Positions 31,495 to 40,686 of a stretch of 64,000 nucleotides of DNA are shown here, one piece after another (the stretch's first letter is position 1; every line of letters starts with the position of its first letter). The position numbers and the translations under genes were made by a program. The notes below the pieces were generated by a model, which saw nothing but the letters and a program-made list of their open reading frames with translations, was not told where the DNA came from and ran no database searches. Origin of the DNA: Leptospira harrisiae (lineage in GTDB: Bacteria; Spirochaetota; Leptospiria; Leptospirales; Leptospiraceae); the NCBI RefSeq assembly GCF_002811945.1, contig NZ_NPDX01000001.1, positions 1,992,501-2,056,500 of the forward strand. The letters are read 5' to 3'.

Positions 31495-32751
31495 TTGAAC
31501 CAAATCTTCCGAGAAAATTTAAAATACATCCTGGCCGTTCTCATCGTGTGGGCAATCACTTTCCCATGGATTCTGAGAAACAAGGACACGATCCTTGCCA
31601 AATTCACCCTCGCCTACAATTCGTTTTTTGGTTATCCCAATCCCCGGATTGCGCACCAACTCATCGCCAAAGGGGATGCAGTCCTCGAAGGTAGAAAAGA
31701 GGGGGGAACCGAATTCCTCCAAATCATTAGTCAGTTCTTTAGTGCAGAAGAAAATACCAAAGGGAATATTTTACCTTTAGATTTAGCACTCATGGAAAAA
31801 GCATGTTTGTATTTTCGAAGCAAAGAACATGTGGAAGATCATTTTTTAGAACTCACTTGGAGAGAAAAAGCCAAAGAATGGGGATCTCCCCTTTTTCTAC
31901 GTATGGCACCGCAAGGAGAACTCATCCTCGGACCCAATCCCAAAGATTACTGGAACTCCCATATTGAAGCAGTTTTAACTGCACTTGACTACTACAAACG
32001 CGCGTTACGTTTTTCTGGACCAGAACTTTTGGCCCCTAAAAAAATAGAATCAGTTGCCTGGGCAAGTTGCCGTCCAAGCGAAATTCTACTGGGATACAAA
32101 ACACATATGTTGGAAACAGAAACTTATGTGCTAAAAAAACTAACCGAATTAGAAAAAGTTCCAAGTGGACTTAGTGCCGTTCAAAAACGAAGTGTAGTTC
32201 TTTCATCCATCAAACGTAGTGATTTTTCAGAAGTATCAGCTAACGATTATTTAGAGTCTTTACTCCGACAAATTTTACTCACAGGTATGAAAAATTTTTC
32301 TCCTAGAGAAATGGATGATATATATGAAAGGATTCTCTACTTTGTTGGTGCCGATGAAAGAGAATATTTAAAATTCAAATTCAGAAGAGCTGAATTATTT
32401 TTCCAACTAGGCCAGGAAGAAGAAATTTATTACAAACGTGCGGCCATTGAATTTAAAGAAGCAGCCAATATCCAACTTGCCTCAGAAATCGAAGACATCA
32501 ATGTACCTGCTCTTCTCGTTCACGAGTTTGAATCAAAAATGAAAGAGGCAGAATCATATCACAAACTCAAAGAAAATTCGAAAAGTTTAGTGATATTGGA
32601 TGCCTTAAAACCAAAACTGCGCAATGTCGACGAACGAAGCGTAGGTGGCAAAAAAGACGATATTTTAAAATCATATCATAACTTAACTAGATCCGTCCTT
32701 CGAAAACTGGGTCGCTACGAAGAAGCAGATGAAATCCCCTTTAACGAATGA
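31495..32751 (+). CDS. Membrane-anchored helical protein of unknown function
   Basis: About 418 residues with one N-terminal membrane helix (YILAVLIVWAITFPWIL) and a long helical, TPR-like soluble part such as EYLKFKFRRAELFFQLGQEEE. I start at the TTG at 31495 because AGGGA lies 6 bases upstream; an open TTG at 31444 would add 17 residues and overlap the divergent TPR gene. No catalytic motif is seen. It is the first gene of a six-gene plus-strand operon, and the NifS-like gene begins 23 bases before its stop. Confidence 0.72.
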   Translation: MNQIFRENLKYILAVLIVWAITFPWILRNKDTILAKFTLAYNSFFGYPNPRIAHQLIAKGDAVLEGRKEGGTEFLQIISQFFSAEENTKGNILPLDLALMEKACLYFRSKEHVEDHFLELTWREKAKEWGSPLFLRMAPQGELILGPNPKDYWNSHIEAVLTALDYYKRALRFSGPELLAPKKIESVAWASCRPSEILLGYKTHMLETETYVLKKLTELEKVPSGLSAVQKRSVVLSSIKRSDFSEVSANDYLESLLRQILLTGMKNFSPREMDDIYERILYFVGADEREYLKFKFRRAELFFQLGQEEEIYYKRAAIEFKEAANIQLASEIEDINVPALLVHEFESKMKEAESYHKLKENSKSLVILDALKPKLRNVDERSVGGKKDDILKSYHNLTRSVLRKLGRYEEADEIPFNE

Positions 32752-33865
32752 AATAAAGTATTTTGATTACAATGCCACGCACCCACCTTTTGCAGAAATT
32801 TTGGAATCTTGTTTGGCGACGTATCTCAGAGAATTTTACAATCCTTCTGGGATCACACGATATTCCCTAAAAAACCAAGGAAAAATCGAACAAACAAGAA
32901 AATATTTTGCCGGTCTTACCCAAGGTCATGAGAAACAATTTGTTTTTTCTGCAACGGGAACGGAAGCAAACTACTTACTCATCCAAAGTCTACGTGTTTT
33001 GTATCCAAACTTAGATTCCGTAATAGTTTCTCCCTTTGAACATTCCAGCATGTATTCAGCCTTGGATTCCTATGGTTTTTTTCCAGACTTGATCCAAACC
33101 AACAAATCAGGAATCATCGATATTCAAAATTTGGATCAAAAATTAAAAGAAAACCCAAGACCAGTGATTTGTCTTTATGCAGGAAACGAAACGGGTGTCA
33201 TCCAACCTGCGGAAGAAATTTCAAAACTAACTAAAACCTATACCCAACTTTTTTACAGTGATTTGATGCAAGGATTTTGCAAAGTGAATGTCCCATTTTC
33301 CTTGTTTGATGGGTATACCTTTTCAGGACATAAAATTGGAGCGGGAATGGGAGCTGCCGTAACCTATTTACCAAAGGCAAATACAAACTTTCGTGTGTTT
33401 GGTGGAGGGAATCAAGAAAATGATCATAGAGCAGGTACAGAAAATACTTTTGCCATTGAATGTTTAAACAAAGTAACAAAACTCCAACTAGAAAATTTGG
33501 AGAATAAAAACAAAAAACTCAAATCCTATCAAACTTTAATTGAAACTAAATTAGAAGAAATGGGTTGTACGATCATTGCAAAAAATTCAAAACGACTTCC
33601 GAACACTACATTCCTTATATTGCCTATCCAAGCAGTTGACTTCTTTCTATTAGGAATGGAAGAAAATGGAATTTTAGTTTCTACCGGGAGTTCTTGCAAA
33701 TCTCGAGCAAGAGAAGCATCCAAATCCCTACTCTATATGGGATACACAGAGGAAGAAGCACTTCGCTCCATTCGAATCTCCACGGGTTACTTTACAACGG
33801 AAGAAGAAGTAGAACAGTTGTTATCCAGAGCAAATGAACTAATCCAAAAGCTCCAATCCATTTAA
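32729..33865 (+). CDS. Cysteine desulfurase-like PLP enzyme (NifS/IscS family)
   Basis: 378 residues of class V aminotransferase fold. Visible features: YFDYNATHPP at 11-20, EHSSM with His105, NETG at 153-156, the DxxQ pair Asp178/Gln181, the Schiff-base Lys202 in SGHKIGAG, and the sulfur-accepting loop Cys323 in STGSSCKSRAREAS. Catalytic residues for desulfuration are present, but no iscU, iscR or tRNA thiolation partner lies nearby. A sulfur donor role is likely; the target is unknown. It is coupled to the gene before it and ends 4 bases before the CHAT gene. Confidence 0.88.
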   Translation: MKSPLTNEIKYFDYNATHPPFAEILESCLATYLREFYNPSGITRYSLKNQGKIEQTRKYFAGLTQGHEKQFVFSATGTEANYLLIQSLRVLYPNLDSVIVSPFEHSSMYSALDSYGFFPDLIQTNKSGIIDIQNLDQKLKENPRPVICLYAGNETGVIQPAEEISKLTKTYTQLFYSDLMQGFCKVNVPFSLFDGYTFSGHKIGAGMGAAVTYLPKANTNFRVFGGGNQENDHRAGTENTFAIECLNKVTKLQLENLENKNKKLKSYQTLIETKLEEMGCTIIAKNSKRLPNTTFLILPIQAVDFFLLGMEENGILVSTGSSCKSRAREASKSLLYMGYTEEEALRSIRISTGYFTTEEEVEQLLSRANELIQKLQSI

Positions 33866-33869
33866 ATTC

Positions 33870-35204
33870 ATGAAACTTAGAATTATTGCAAAATATTCCA
33901 GAGAAGAATTTACTGATGGAGAATGTATTTGGGAAGAAAAACAAGACCAGTTTGGCACAGTAGAAAGAACAACAAAGTTTTCCGGAAAACTCATTAGCGA
34001 ATTCCTAAAAGATTGGGCATTATTTGTTGAACGAGTATTATCTCAAAATCCAACAAAAGATGAATTCTTAGATAAATTAGGGAAAAAATCAGATAGTTTA
34101 GAACAAATTGTATTTGGGAAAATTCTTCCCTTTTGGCGTCATCCCGGATTTCCCGATTCCATCCAACTCCTAATCGATCCTGAATTTTCACCTATCCCTT
34201 GGGAAATTTTACGCACTCACAAAGGTTTTTTATTCCAAGATAAGGATTACAGAAGAGGGATTCGAATTGATACGATTCAAAAAGAATACAAACAAAAAAC
34301 AAATTCTATTTTGCTTGTTTGTAATCCAGTAAAATCAAACTTAATTTCCACAGTGAAAGAAGAATGTATGGCTTTGTTTCCTATTTTGGAAAAAAAATTA
34401 AACTTACGAATTCTTAAAGAACATCATTTAACAAGAGTCAGATTCATTGAAGAAGCTGGTTCCGTTAAATATTTACACTACGCTGGTCATACAGAAAAAA
34501 ACGGAATTCCACTTGGCGCAAATGACTTTTTATATTCGAAAGAAATATCAGAGCATTCTTTCACCAATTTAGATTTAGTTTTTTTTAACAGTTGCCATTC
34601 CTCTTTTGATTCCATCGAACATTCTGGACTTACTACAAGCTTTTTAAAAGCTGGCGCCAAAGAAGTCATAGGATTCCTATTTCCTGTGGAATCAAATTTA
34701 GCAAAGGCCATTGGAATCAAATTTTGGGACTCCTATTTAAAATCTAAAAATTCGCATAACTCCTTAGCTAAAATTAGAAAAACATTATATAATGGTTCTT
34801 CCAATGAAATCATCACGGCGATCAGTTTAGTTCATTTCTCAACACAAACCCCAAAACCAAAATTCAGACAAATCCTTGGCATAACATTTGTTCTACTAGT
34901 TTTATTTTTTTCTATTGTTTTTTTAGGCGAAAAGAAAGAACCTATCAACGCAGAGAAATTTGAAATACTAAACCCACCCAAGGTAAAAAAAAAAGATGAT
35001 ACTAGCCTTCCCCAAGACCCGGTTTTAATTCAAATTTCTCATTTAAAAAATCAAGAATTCCGCAAAATGGTCCTTCAGTTTTTAAAAACCAAACACGCAT
35101 TGTTAGATGATTCTCAAAAAAGAGAGCTTATTGAGTCCATTTTATCAAAAGATATCTCAGAAGAGAAAATGTATTACGAATTTAAAACCAGGAGTGGATT
35201 TTGA
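33870..35204 (+). CDS. Membrane-anchored CHAT-domain protease
   Basis: CHAT proteins are caspase-like cysteine proteases. The 444-residue protein has the family lead-in SPIPWEILRT (107-116), the His block VKYLHYAGHTEKNG with His207, and the Cys block LVFFNSCHSS with Cys242, the expected dyad, then AGAKEVIGFLFPV. A single hydrophobic helix lies at about 335-353, so the protease domain is probably cytoplasmic and a short tail extracytoplasmic, though the topology is inferred. It has no TPRs of its own. The next gene starts by overlap at TTGA, and an ECF-type sigma gene is two genes on, suggesting a signalling cascade. Confidence 0.85.
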   Translation: MKLRIIAKYSREEFTDGECIWEEKQDQFGTVERTTKFSGKLISEFLKDWALFVERVLSQNPTKDEFLDKLGKKSDSLEQIVFGKILPFWRHPGFPDSIQLLIDPEFSPIPWEILRTHKGFLFQDKDYRRGIRIDTIQKEYKQKTNSILLVCNPVKSNLISTVKEECMALFPILEKKLNLRILKEHHLTRVRFIEEAGSVKYLHYAGHTEKNGIPLGANDFLYSKEISEHSFTNLDLVFFNSCHSSFDSIEHSGLTTSFLKAGAKEVIGFLFPVESNLAKAIGIKFWDSYLKSKNSHNSLAKIRKTLYNGSSNEIITAISLVHFSTQTPKPKFRQILGITFVLLVLFFSIVFLGEKKEPINAEKFEILNPPKVKKKDDTSLPQDPVLIQISHLKNQEFRKMVLQFLKTKHALLDDSQKRELIESILSKDISEEKMYYEFKTRSGF

Positions 35205-36229
35205 AAAAATTCAAAAACATTCTAATTTCCTTTTTTTTTCTATCTTTTTCACTCCAAGCACAATGGTTTCCCAAATCAAAACCATTTGAGGACATTTGGA
35301 CTTCCTATCATTCAAAACAAAATTTATTTAGCCAAGCTTATGGCATCCAAACTAGGGATACGATCCGACCAAAAACGGAAGCTGAGGAAGAAGATTTTTC
35401 CTTTTACTGGAAATCTTGTAATCAAACGGAAATCAAAGATTTAACACAAATTCTGCGTTACATTTCCTTTTATGATGCCATTTTGACTTTGAGGCAATGT
35501 GTAACCGCAAACAAAGAAGAACAAATTCAAATTGAAAAACAAACAAAGAAAAAAATCTTCGATTTGATTGTATTGCCTAAATTGGAAATTTTAGAATCAG
35601 AAATTACTAACGAAGAACTCATTCCCCTTATAGGTGAATTAAAAAAAGAATGGGAAAAAACAATTTATGTATTTTCTAATTTATACAAATCGCATGAAGT
35701 ATTATTTTTAGGAAAAGAAAGAGAATATACCTTAGCCATCAACCGTGTTTTGTATTCCGAAATGCCAGAATCCAGAAGGAAAACTTTGATTTTGCGACTT
35801 CTGCAAGATATGAAACAGCAAAACAAAAACACCTTTCAGCTGTTTTACTATTCAAAACAAAATCCTTGGTCTTCCTCTAACTTAATTGAAGAAAATTCAG
35901 AATCAAAACAATTTTATTTATCCCTCATTGAAGAATGGAAAGTAGATCCGGATTTTGAGCCTGAACAACTCTCCTCATTAAGGGAATTCCAAAACTGTTT
36001 AGATGAAATTCCAATTTTGAATGAGAAAATTAGACTTTTAGGTTTTTTTGGTTTTTTTAGTGACTATGGTCGGTTCACTTCCAAACACCAATTAACATTT
36101 TCACAAACGAATCAAACGCGAGTTCGGTTCGTTCGACAAACCTTATTTCGTTCCCATCATTTTCAAAAAAGATTAGAAAATGTACTGACATCTTGCAAAA
36201 ATTCCGTCCAATCAGTGAAAGAAATATGA
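35201..36229 (+). CDS. Secreted helical protein of unknown function
   Basis: 342 residues starting at a TTG with AGGAG 7 bases before it. A signal peptide (NILISFFFLSFSLQA) is cleaved near residue 21. The mature protein is mostly helical and polar, with Cys pairs at about 74/98 and 268/332 that could form disulfides. No family is recognised. It is coupled to the CHAT gene upstream and the sigma gene downstream by 4-base overlaps, so it is probably a partner, sensor or substrate in the same system. Confidence 0.75.
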   Translation: MKKFKNILISFFFLSFSLQAQWFPKSKPFEDIWTSYHSKQNLFSQAYGIQTRDTIRPKTEAEEEDFSFYWKSCNQTEIKDLTQILRYISFYDAILTLRQCVTANKEEQIQIEKQTKKKIFDLIVLPKLEILESEITNEELIPLIGELKKEWEKTIYVFSNLYKSHEVLFLGKEREYTLAINRVLYSEMPESRRKTLILRLLQDMKQQNKNTFQLFYYSKQNPWSSSNLIEENSESKQFYLSLIEEWKVDPDFEPEQLSSLREFQNCLDEIPILNEKIRLLGFFGFFSDYGRFTSKHQLTFSQTNQTRVRFVRQTLFRSHHFQKRLENVLTSCKNSVQSVKEI

Positions 36230-36795
36230 GTGATGAGATTCGAAAGTTAATCGATAACTGCCTTCTAGGGAAAAGTTCGGCTTGGCAGGAATTGATTCGG
36301 AGGTTTCACAGACTCATCATTGGGACTTGTGCTCATTACGTTCCAAGAGAGGAAGTCACAGATACTTCCCAACAAGTGTATCTCAAACTTACAGAAAATG
36401 ATTACCATCTCCTTCGAAAGTTCAAAGGAGAGAGTTTACCTGCATTTATTATCTATTTAAGTGAAATTTCTAAAAATATAAGTATGTCTCAGACAAGATC
36501 CATTCGTCGGTATGAATATCGAGAGGGAATTTCTTTGGATTTGAGCATCGACATTTTAGACGATAGGCAAAACCAAGAAGACGTCTATTTTGCTTGGGAA
36601 GAAAAACGTGAGTTTTACGATCTCATCGAAGCTTTGGATGATGCACATAAAGAAATTCTCATCCTGAGGTTAAAAGGGTACAAATTTAAAGAAATTGCAG
36701 AAATCCTCGATGTTCCCCTAGGAACAGTCCTCGCTCGGGCCAATCGAGCCAAAGAAAAAATAAAAAAAATCCTTACAAAGGAAATAAAGCCGTAG
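36226..36795 (+). CDS. ECF-type sigma factor
   Basis: 189 residues from the ATG at 36226, which overlaps the previous stop (ATGA). Region 2 spans about residues 8-80 (AWQELIRRFHRLIIGTCAHYV, then DTSQQVYLKL) and region 4 spans about 130-185 with a helix-turn-helix (HKEILILRLKGYKFKEIAEILDVPLGTVLARANRAKEKIKKIL). No region 3 is present, as expected for ECF sigma factors. A longer TTG start at 36193 is possible but less likely. Its position after the CHAT protease gene and before a small protein suggests it is controlled within the operon. Confidence 0.9.
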   Translation: MSDEIRKLIDNCLLGKSSAWQELIRRFHRLIIGTCAHYVPREEVTDTSQQVYLKLTENDYHLLRKFKGESLPAFIIYLSEISKNISMSQTRSIRRYEYREGISLDLSIDILDDRQNQEDVYFAWEEKREFYDLIEALDDAHKEILILRLKGYKFKEIAEILDVPLGTVLARANRAKEKIKKILTKEIKP

Positions 36796-36813
36796 CGGGG
36801 GGTAATAAATACT

Positions 36814-37347
36814 ATGGAACCAAAAGATCCGAAAGAATTTATGAACCGACTCAAATTAAAAGAAGCCCTTTACCTCATGTCCCAAGGGGAAGATGCGGAC
36901 TCATCCACCATTGATCGGATCTTAGAAACCGTTCTTCCGGATAAGGGTTCCATCATACTAATTTATCTACAATTCGTAAAAGACCAGTTGAAACTTCTGA
37001 TCAGTGACCAAAGTGATTCAAATCTAGTGACTCCAGAATTAGCCTTCCGTGGGACGGGAAATTCCAGTGGAGCCTTCCGAGTCCATAGACAAGTGGGAGG
37101 GCGAGATTTGGATTTTGTTTTCCAACCCAATCCTGAAAAAAACCAAGTTTTTCTTTCGGTAGAGGGTTCTAATTGCGAGCGTCTTTCTGCTAAGCTGTTT
37201 CTGGACGGAGCCCCCGTGGAAACCCTTTCCAAACTAGGTTCTCAGTCCATGTTTGATTCCCCAATTACCCTAGATTCAAGCCCTGAACTTGCTATCTTTG
37301 AATCCGGTAAGGAAATTGGCCGGTATCATTTTATGTTACAATCGTAA
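36814..37347 (+). CDS. Small soluble protein, candidate sigma-factor partner
   Basis: 177 residues, no signal peptide or membrane helix. The first ~70 residues are helical and acidic (LKLKEALYLMSQGEDADSS), and the rest is beta-rich (SGAFRVHRQVGGRDLDFVF, VFLSVEGSNC). No family is recognised, and no zinc-finger anti-sigma motif is present. The start follows GGGGGG. It is the last gene of the six-gene operon, 18 bases after the sigma gene and 107 bases before a strong terminator. Because anti-sigma factors commonly lie here, it is a candidate regulator; this is inference. Confidence 0.7.
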   Translation: MEPKDPKEFMNRLKLKEALYLMSQGEDADSSTIDRILETVLPDKGSIILIYLQFVKDQLKLLISDQSDSNLVTPELAFRGTGNSSGAFRVHRQVGGRDLDFVFQPNPEKNQVFLSVEGSNCERLSAKLFLDGAPVETLSKLGSQSMFDSPITLDSSPELAIFESGKEIGRYHFMLQS

Positions 37348-37454
37348 TTTTTTTTGTGAACATGCAATAAACGGGAAGTCCAAAGGCATTGATTGGTTAA
37401 GGAAATGTTCCTAATTTTCAGGAACCTACTTTCTTTTCCAAACTAGTTCACTTC

Positions 37455-37484
37455 AAAATCCCGACTTCCGTCGGGATTTTTTTT
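37455..37484. terminator. Bidirectional rho-independent terminator
   Basis: AAAATCCCGAC (37455-37465), loop TTCC, GTCGGGATTTT (37470-37480), then T's to 37484. The flanking A- and T-runs make it work in both directions. It closes the CHAT/sigma operon on the plus strand and the ychF transcript on the minus strand; the ychF stop codon begins at its edge. Confidence 0.9.
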
Positions 37485-38580
37485 AAGCGTTCACTCGGAA
37501 GTAAATCACATCTCCATCTTGGACAATGTATTCTTTTCCTTCCACCCGGAGTTTGCCTTCGTCTTTCACTTTCGCTGCATCCCCTGTTCTATCGATGTCC
37601 TCATAACGCATGACCTCAGCACGGATATATCCCTTTTCAAAATCTGAATGGATGACACTCGCCGCCAGAGGTCCCGTACTTCCCTGGTGTGTGGTCCAAG
37701 CACGGACCTCTTCCACTCCTGCTGTAAAAAAAGTAAGTAAACCAAGGAGTTTGTAAGAAGCACGGATCATTCTAGACAAACCCGATTCCTTTTCTCCAAT
37801 CTCTTCTAAAAATGCCAATTGGTCTTCTTTTTCTAAACCCGAAATTTCTTCTTCAAAACGTCCACACAATACAACAACAGGTGCATTTTCTTTGGAAGCA
37901 AAATCGATGATGGTTTTGACAAGAGGGTTATCACTGGTTTTGACATCGGAGTCTAAAATATTGGCAACATATAACACCGGCTTGATGGTGATGAGGTTAA
38001 ATTTTTTAGCAATTTTACTTTCTTCATCACCAAGTTCTACAGTGGAGGCACGATTTCCTTTTTTTAAGGCATCTAAAATTTTATCCATTACAGATAAAAT
38101 TTCTGCTGCTTCTTTGTTTCCTGTTTTAGCAGTTTTTGCAACACGTTGTTGTTGTTTTTCTAAACTATCCAAATCAGCTAAAATTAATTCATAATTGATT
38201 ACAGTGATATCTTCGATGGGATCAACTTTCCCATGAACATGCGTTATGTTTTCATCTTGAAATGCACGAACCACATGGCAGATTGCATCCACTTCACGTA
38301 TATGAGATAAAAACTGATTTCCAAGTCCTTCCCCTTGGCTTGCCCCTTTCACAAGACCGGCAATGTCCACAAATTCAATCATGGTGGGGACCGTACGTTT
38401 TGGTTTGTAAACTTCTGCCAGACGGTTCAGTCTTTCGTCCGGTACTTCCACAACTCCCGTATTGGGTTCTATCGTGCAAAAAGGATAGTTGGCAGCCTGA
38501 GCTCCTGCCTTCGTGAGTGCATTAAAAATAGTCGACTTACCGACGTTCGGGAGACCTACAATTCCACAATTCAAAGCCAT
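37483..38580 (-). CDS. ychF: Ribosome-associated ATPase YchF (OLA1 type)
   Basis: A 365-residue P-loop protein. G1 is [16 protein letters not shown] at 8-23, and G3 is [22 protein letters not shown]. The G4 position NxxE-like segment binds ATP in this family rather than GTP. The C-terminal TGS domain includes [21 protein letters not shown] and [18 protein letters not shown]. It is implicated in translation and stress responses elsewhere. It ends the minus-strand namZ-to-ychF run, adjacent to the bidirectional terminator. Confidence 0.96.
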   Translation of the reverse strand: MALNCGIVGLPNVGKSTIFNALTKAGAQAANYPFCTIEPNTGVVEVPDERLNRLAEVYKPKRTVPTMIEFVDIAGLVKGASQGEGLGNQFLSHIREVDAICHVVRAFQDENITHVHGKVDPIEDITVINYELILADLDSLEKQQQRVAKTAKTGNKEAAEILSVMDKILDALKKGNRASTVELGDEESKIAKKFNLITIKPVLYVANILDSDVKTSDNPLVKTIIDFASKENAPVVVLCGRFEEEISGLEKEDQLAFLEEIGEKESGLSRMIRASYKLLGLLTFFTAGVEEVRAWTTHQGSTGPLAASVIHSDFEKGYIRAEVMRYEDIDRTGDAAKVKDEGKLRVEGKEYIVQDGDVIYFRVNA

Positions 38581-38628
38581 AGGGATAGGTTTTTACCGAG
38601 AGACGGTAAGACAAGGAAAATTGCTTTC

Positions 38629-39120
38629 TTAGTTTTGAAATCCTGTCTCAAGATACACAGAAGTAAGATAAAACATGGAACTAAGGATGAGAACAAGGTA
38701 AACAACCGAATAAATTTTACCAATCCGTTTCCAGGGATACCGATCAAACAAATAGAGTTCCTTGATAATGAGTTCCGGACTAGGATCAGTGGGAAGGGTA
38801 TCTTCTCTTCCGGCCTTTCTCCAAACGAACTGGCGTTCCTCTTTTCCTAGTTGGAAAAAGGCAGCAGATGCACCTTCCGCAAAAACATCCAAAAGTAAAG
38901 TTGGGATTTCAAAGTATTTAAAGGTAATGATTCCAGAAAAACTAGTAAGGATAGCTAGGTAATTGATCACAACTATCAATGGACTTGCCGTATAACTTGA
39001 ACTAAACAACAAATACAAATAAAGAATTAGAAATCCAATTGAAACATATTTGGCAATACGAGAAAGAATTTTGTATAATTTTTGTTCTTGGATAAAAAGG
39101 TGAAAAACTTCGTGTTTCAT
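38629..39120 (-). CDS. Small membrane protein of unknown function
   Basis: 163 residues with three hydrophobic helices (about 21-39, 47-66 and 136-156) and a polar loop containing WRKAGREDTLPTDPSPE between the second and third. No motif that I recognise. It lies 11 bases downstream of the pseudouridine synthase gene and 48 bases before ychF on the same strand, so it is probably cotranscribed. Confidence 0.65.
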   Translation of the reverse strand: MKHEVFHLFIQEQKLYKILSRIAKYVSIGFLILYLYLLFSSSYTASPLIVVINYLAILTSFSGIITFKYFEIPTLLLDVFAEGASAAFFQLGKEERQFVWRKAGREDTLPTDPSPELIIKELYLFDRYPWKRIGKIYSVVYLVLILSSMFYLTSVYLETGFQN

Positions 39121-39131
39121 TCTGGTTGTCT

Positions 39132-39821
39132 CTAAATGGAGAGTGGCTTCTTAACTCGATTGTCAAATTCCTTTGGAATCTCCGTCTCCACACACTGTTT
39201 TTTTCCTTGGAAGTCGGTAAAGCACAATCGAAAGGAATGAAGATACATTCGTATTTCTTTCTTTTCCCCGCTTGATTGAGAATACACTGGATCACCCAAA
39301 ACAGAAAATCCTAATTCACGAAGCATAACGCGAATTTGGTGCCTTCTCCCTGTTAAAATTTTTGCCATTCCAAAGGAAAGATTTTCTTTAGAATGAGTGG
39401 AAAGAATTCGAAACTCGGTAATTGCTTTTTTACCTCCACTCCTCACAATTTTTACTTCTTTATTCCCATCTTTTATAAAACATTCAAATCGTTTTTCTTT
39501 CCATTCAGGAATCCCTTGGCATAAAAAAATGTATTCCTTTTCTGCCTCTTTTAGTAACAAATCAATTTCTTTGTTGTTACCATGAGTTTTTCCTAGGAGA
39601 ACAATCCCACTTGTACCCAAATCCAAACGATTAGCAGTGCGGAGATCTGACAAACCAAGTTTTGAAGCAAGTAACCTTGTGAAATCCATTCTGTTTGGGT
39701 CTTTTGTTTCATGTACGGGAATTCCAGCTGGTTTTTCAGCTAATAGAAACTCATCACATTCAAAAAGAATAGTGGTCGAGATGTTCTCACTGAGTTGGAT
39801 TTTTTTAGTCAGATACTTCAA
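39132..39821 (-). CDS. RluA-family pseudouridine synthase
   Basis: Isomerises uridine to pseudouridine in rRNA or tRNA. The catalytic Asp67 is in ANRLDLGTSGIVLLGKT; the usual His before RLD is Asn here, a tolerated variation. The C-terminal motif AKILTGRRHQIRVMLRELGFSVLGDPVY is typical. At 229 residues it lacks the S4 domain, as in RluA or TruC types. The target base cannot be predicted. It overlaps the DUF2797 gene by 17 bases. Confidence 0.9.
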   Translation of the reverse strand: MKYLTKKIQLSENISTTILFECDEFLLAEKPAGIPVHETKDPNRMDFTRLLASKLGLSDLRTANRLDLGTSGIVLLGKTHGNNKEIDLLLKEAEKEYIFLCQGIPEWKEKRFECFIKDGNKEVKIVRSGGKKAITEFRILSTHSKENLSFGMAKILTGRRHQIRVMLRELGFSVLGDPVYSQSSGEKKEIRMYLHSFRLCFTDFQGKKQCVETEIPKEFDNRVKKPLSI

Positions 39822-40680
39822 TCCAAAGACCAGAGAGACTACGAATATTGATCACTCCCGATCGAAAAAGAAGATATTGTCCTTTGATTCCGACAAGTGT
39901 ATCTGAGATAGGAGTATCTTTTGTAAGTTTGAGTGACTTGATTTTATCAGGGTATGATTCAATGGGGTATTCTATTTTTGTAACACCTTGGCTAAGGTCC
40001 AACCGGTTCCAGACAAGTTTAGTTTTGCTATCTTGCGGTGAAAAAAAATCGTTTTTCTCTAAATGGTTCAGAAATTTACTGGCCTCGCGCACCAAATCCA
40101 TGTCAGGTGGTTCACCAGCTACCATCTTTTGCCAAGTGGTTTTATCCGGTAAAAACTGACTCAAATAATGTTCTAAAATTCCCGCATCCCTTCTCGATGT
40201 TACTTCCAAAATAGGAATTCCAAACTTTGCTCCTTGGTCTACCCAACGGTTGGACACTGGATTTTCTTTTGTGATCCCAACTTTTAAACCACTAGAGTTT
40301 GCAAAGTAAACAGTATGTTTTTTAAAACAATTGGTTTTTCCCCATTCGGGTTCCCGACATGTACCTTTGTGAAAATGACAAGTTTCAGGCCTTAAAATAC
40401 AAAGGTCGTTCTCTGCAAGATTTGTAAAACAGGTGAAACAATAACCTTGGCTAAATGATTTTTTTGTTTTTTTCCCACAGTGCAAACAACGAATCTCGTC
40501 GTTCGTAGAAAGAGTGATTTTTTTTCCAATCCAAGATTCTACAGGTGTTTCGGAAGTAGATTCTACTGCACACAAATCTTTTTTGTCAGCTTCAGGGTAG
40601 TTTGCTGTTTCCCAAAAATAAGAAACAGGGGAAATTCCCTTGTGTGACATTTTCCGAACATAACCTTGGATCTTTGTCAT
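39805..40680 (-). CDS. DUF2797 protein with zinc-like Cys clusters
   Basis: 291 residues. Two Cys clusters (CLHCGKK with CFTCF at 65-82, and CHFHKGTCREPEWGKTNC around 101-118) probably bind zinc. After them is HTVYFANSSGLKVGITKENPVSNRWVDQGA, the DUF2797 signature, which resembles GIY-YIG nuclease cores. No experimental function is known to me. It is 6 bases after the secreted-protein gene and overlaps the pseudouridine synthase start, so an RNA-linked role is conceivable. Confidence 0.82.
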   Translation of the reverse strand: MTKIQGYVRKMSHKGISPVSYFWETANYPEADKKDLCAVESTSETPVESWIGKKITLSTNDEIRCLHCGKKTKKSFSQGYCFTCFTNLAENDLCILRPETCHFHKGTCREPEWGKTNCFKKHTVYFANSSGLKVGITKENPVSNRWVDQGAKFGIPILEVTSRRDAGILEHYLSQFLPDKTTWQKMVAGEPPDMDLVREASKFLNHLEKNDFFSPQDSKTKLVWNRLDLSQGVTKIEYPIESYPDKIKSLKLTKDTPISDTLVGIKGQYLLFRSGVINIRSLSGLWIEVSD

Positions 40681-40686
40681 AAAGTT

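Noticed and set aside
33870..36795. Type III-E CRISPR system around the CHAT protease
   Set aside because: No repeat array, Cas7-11-type effector or Cas1 is present in the window.
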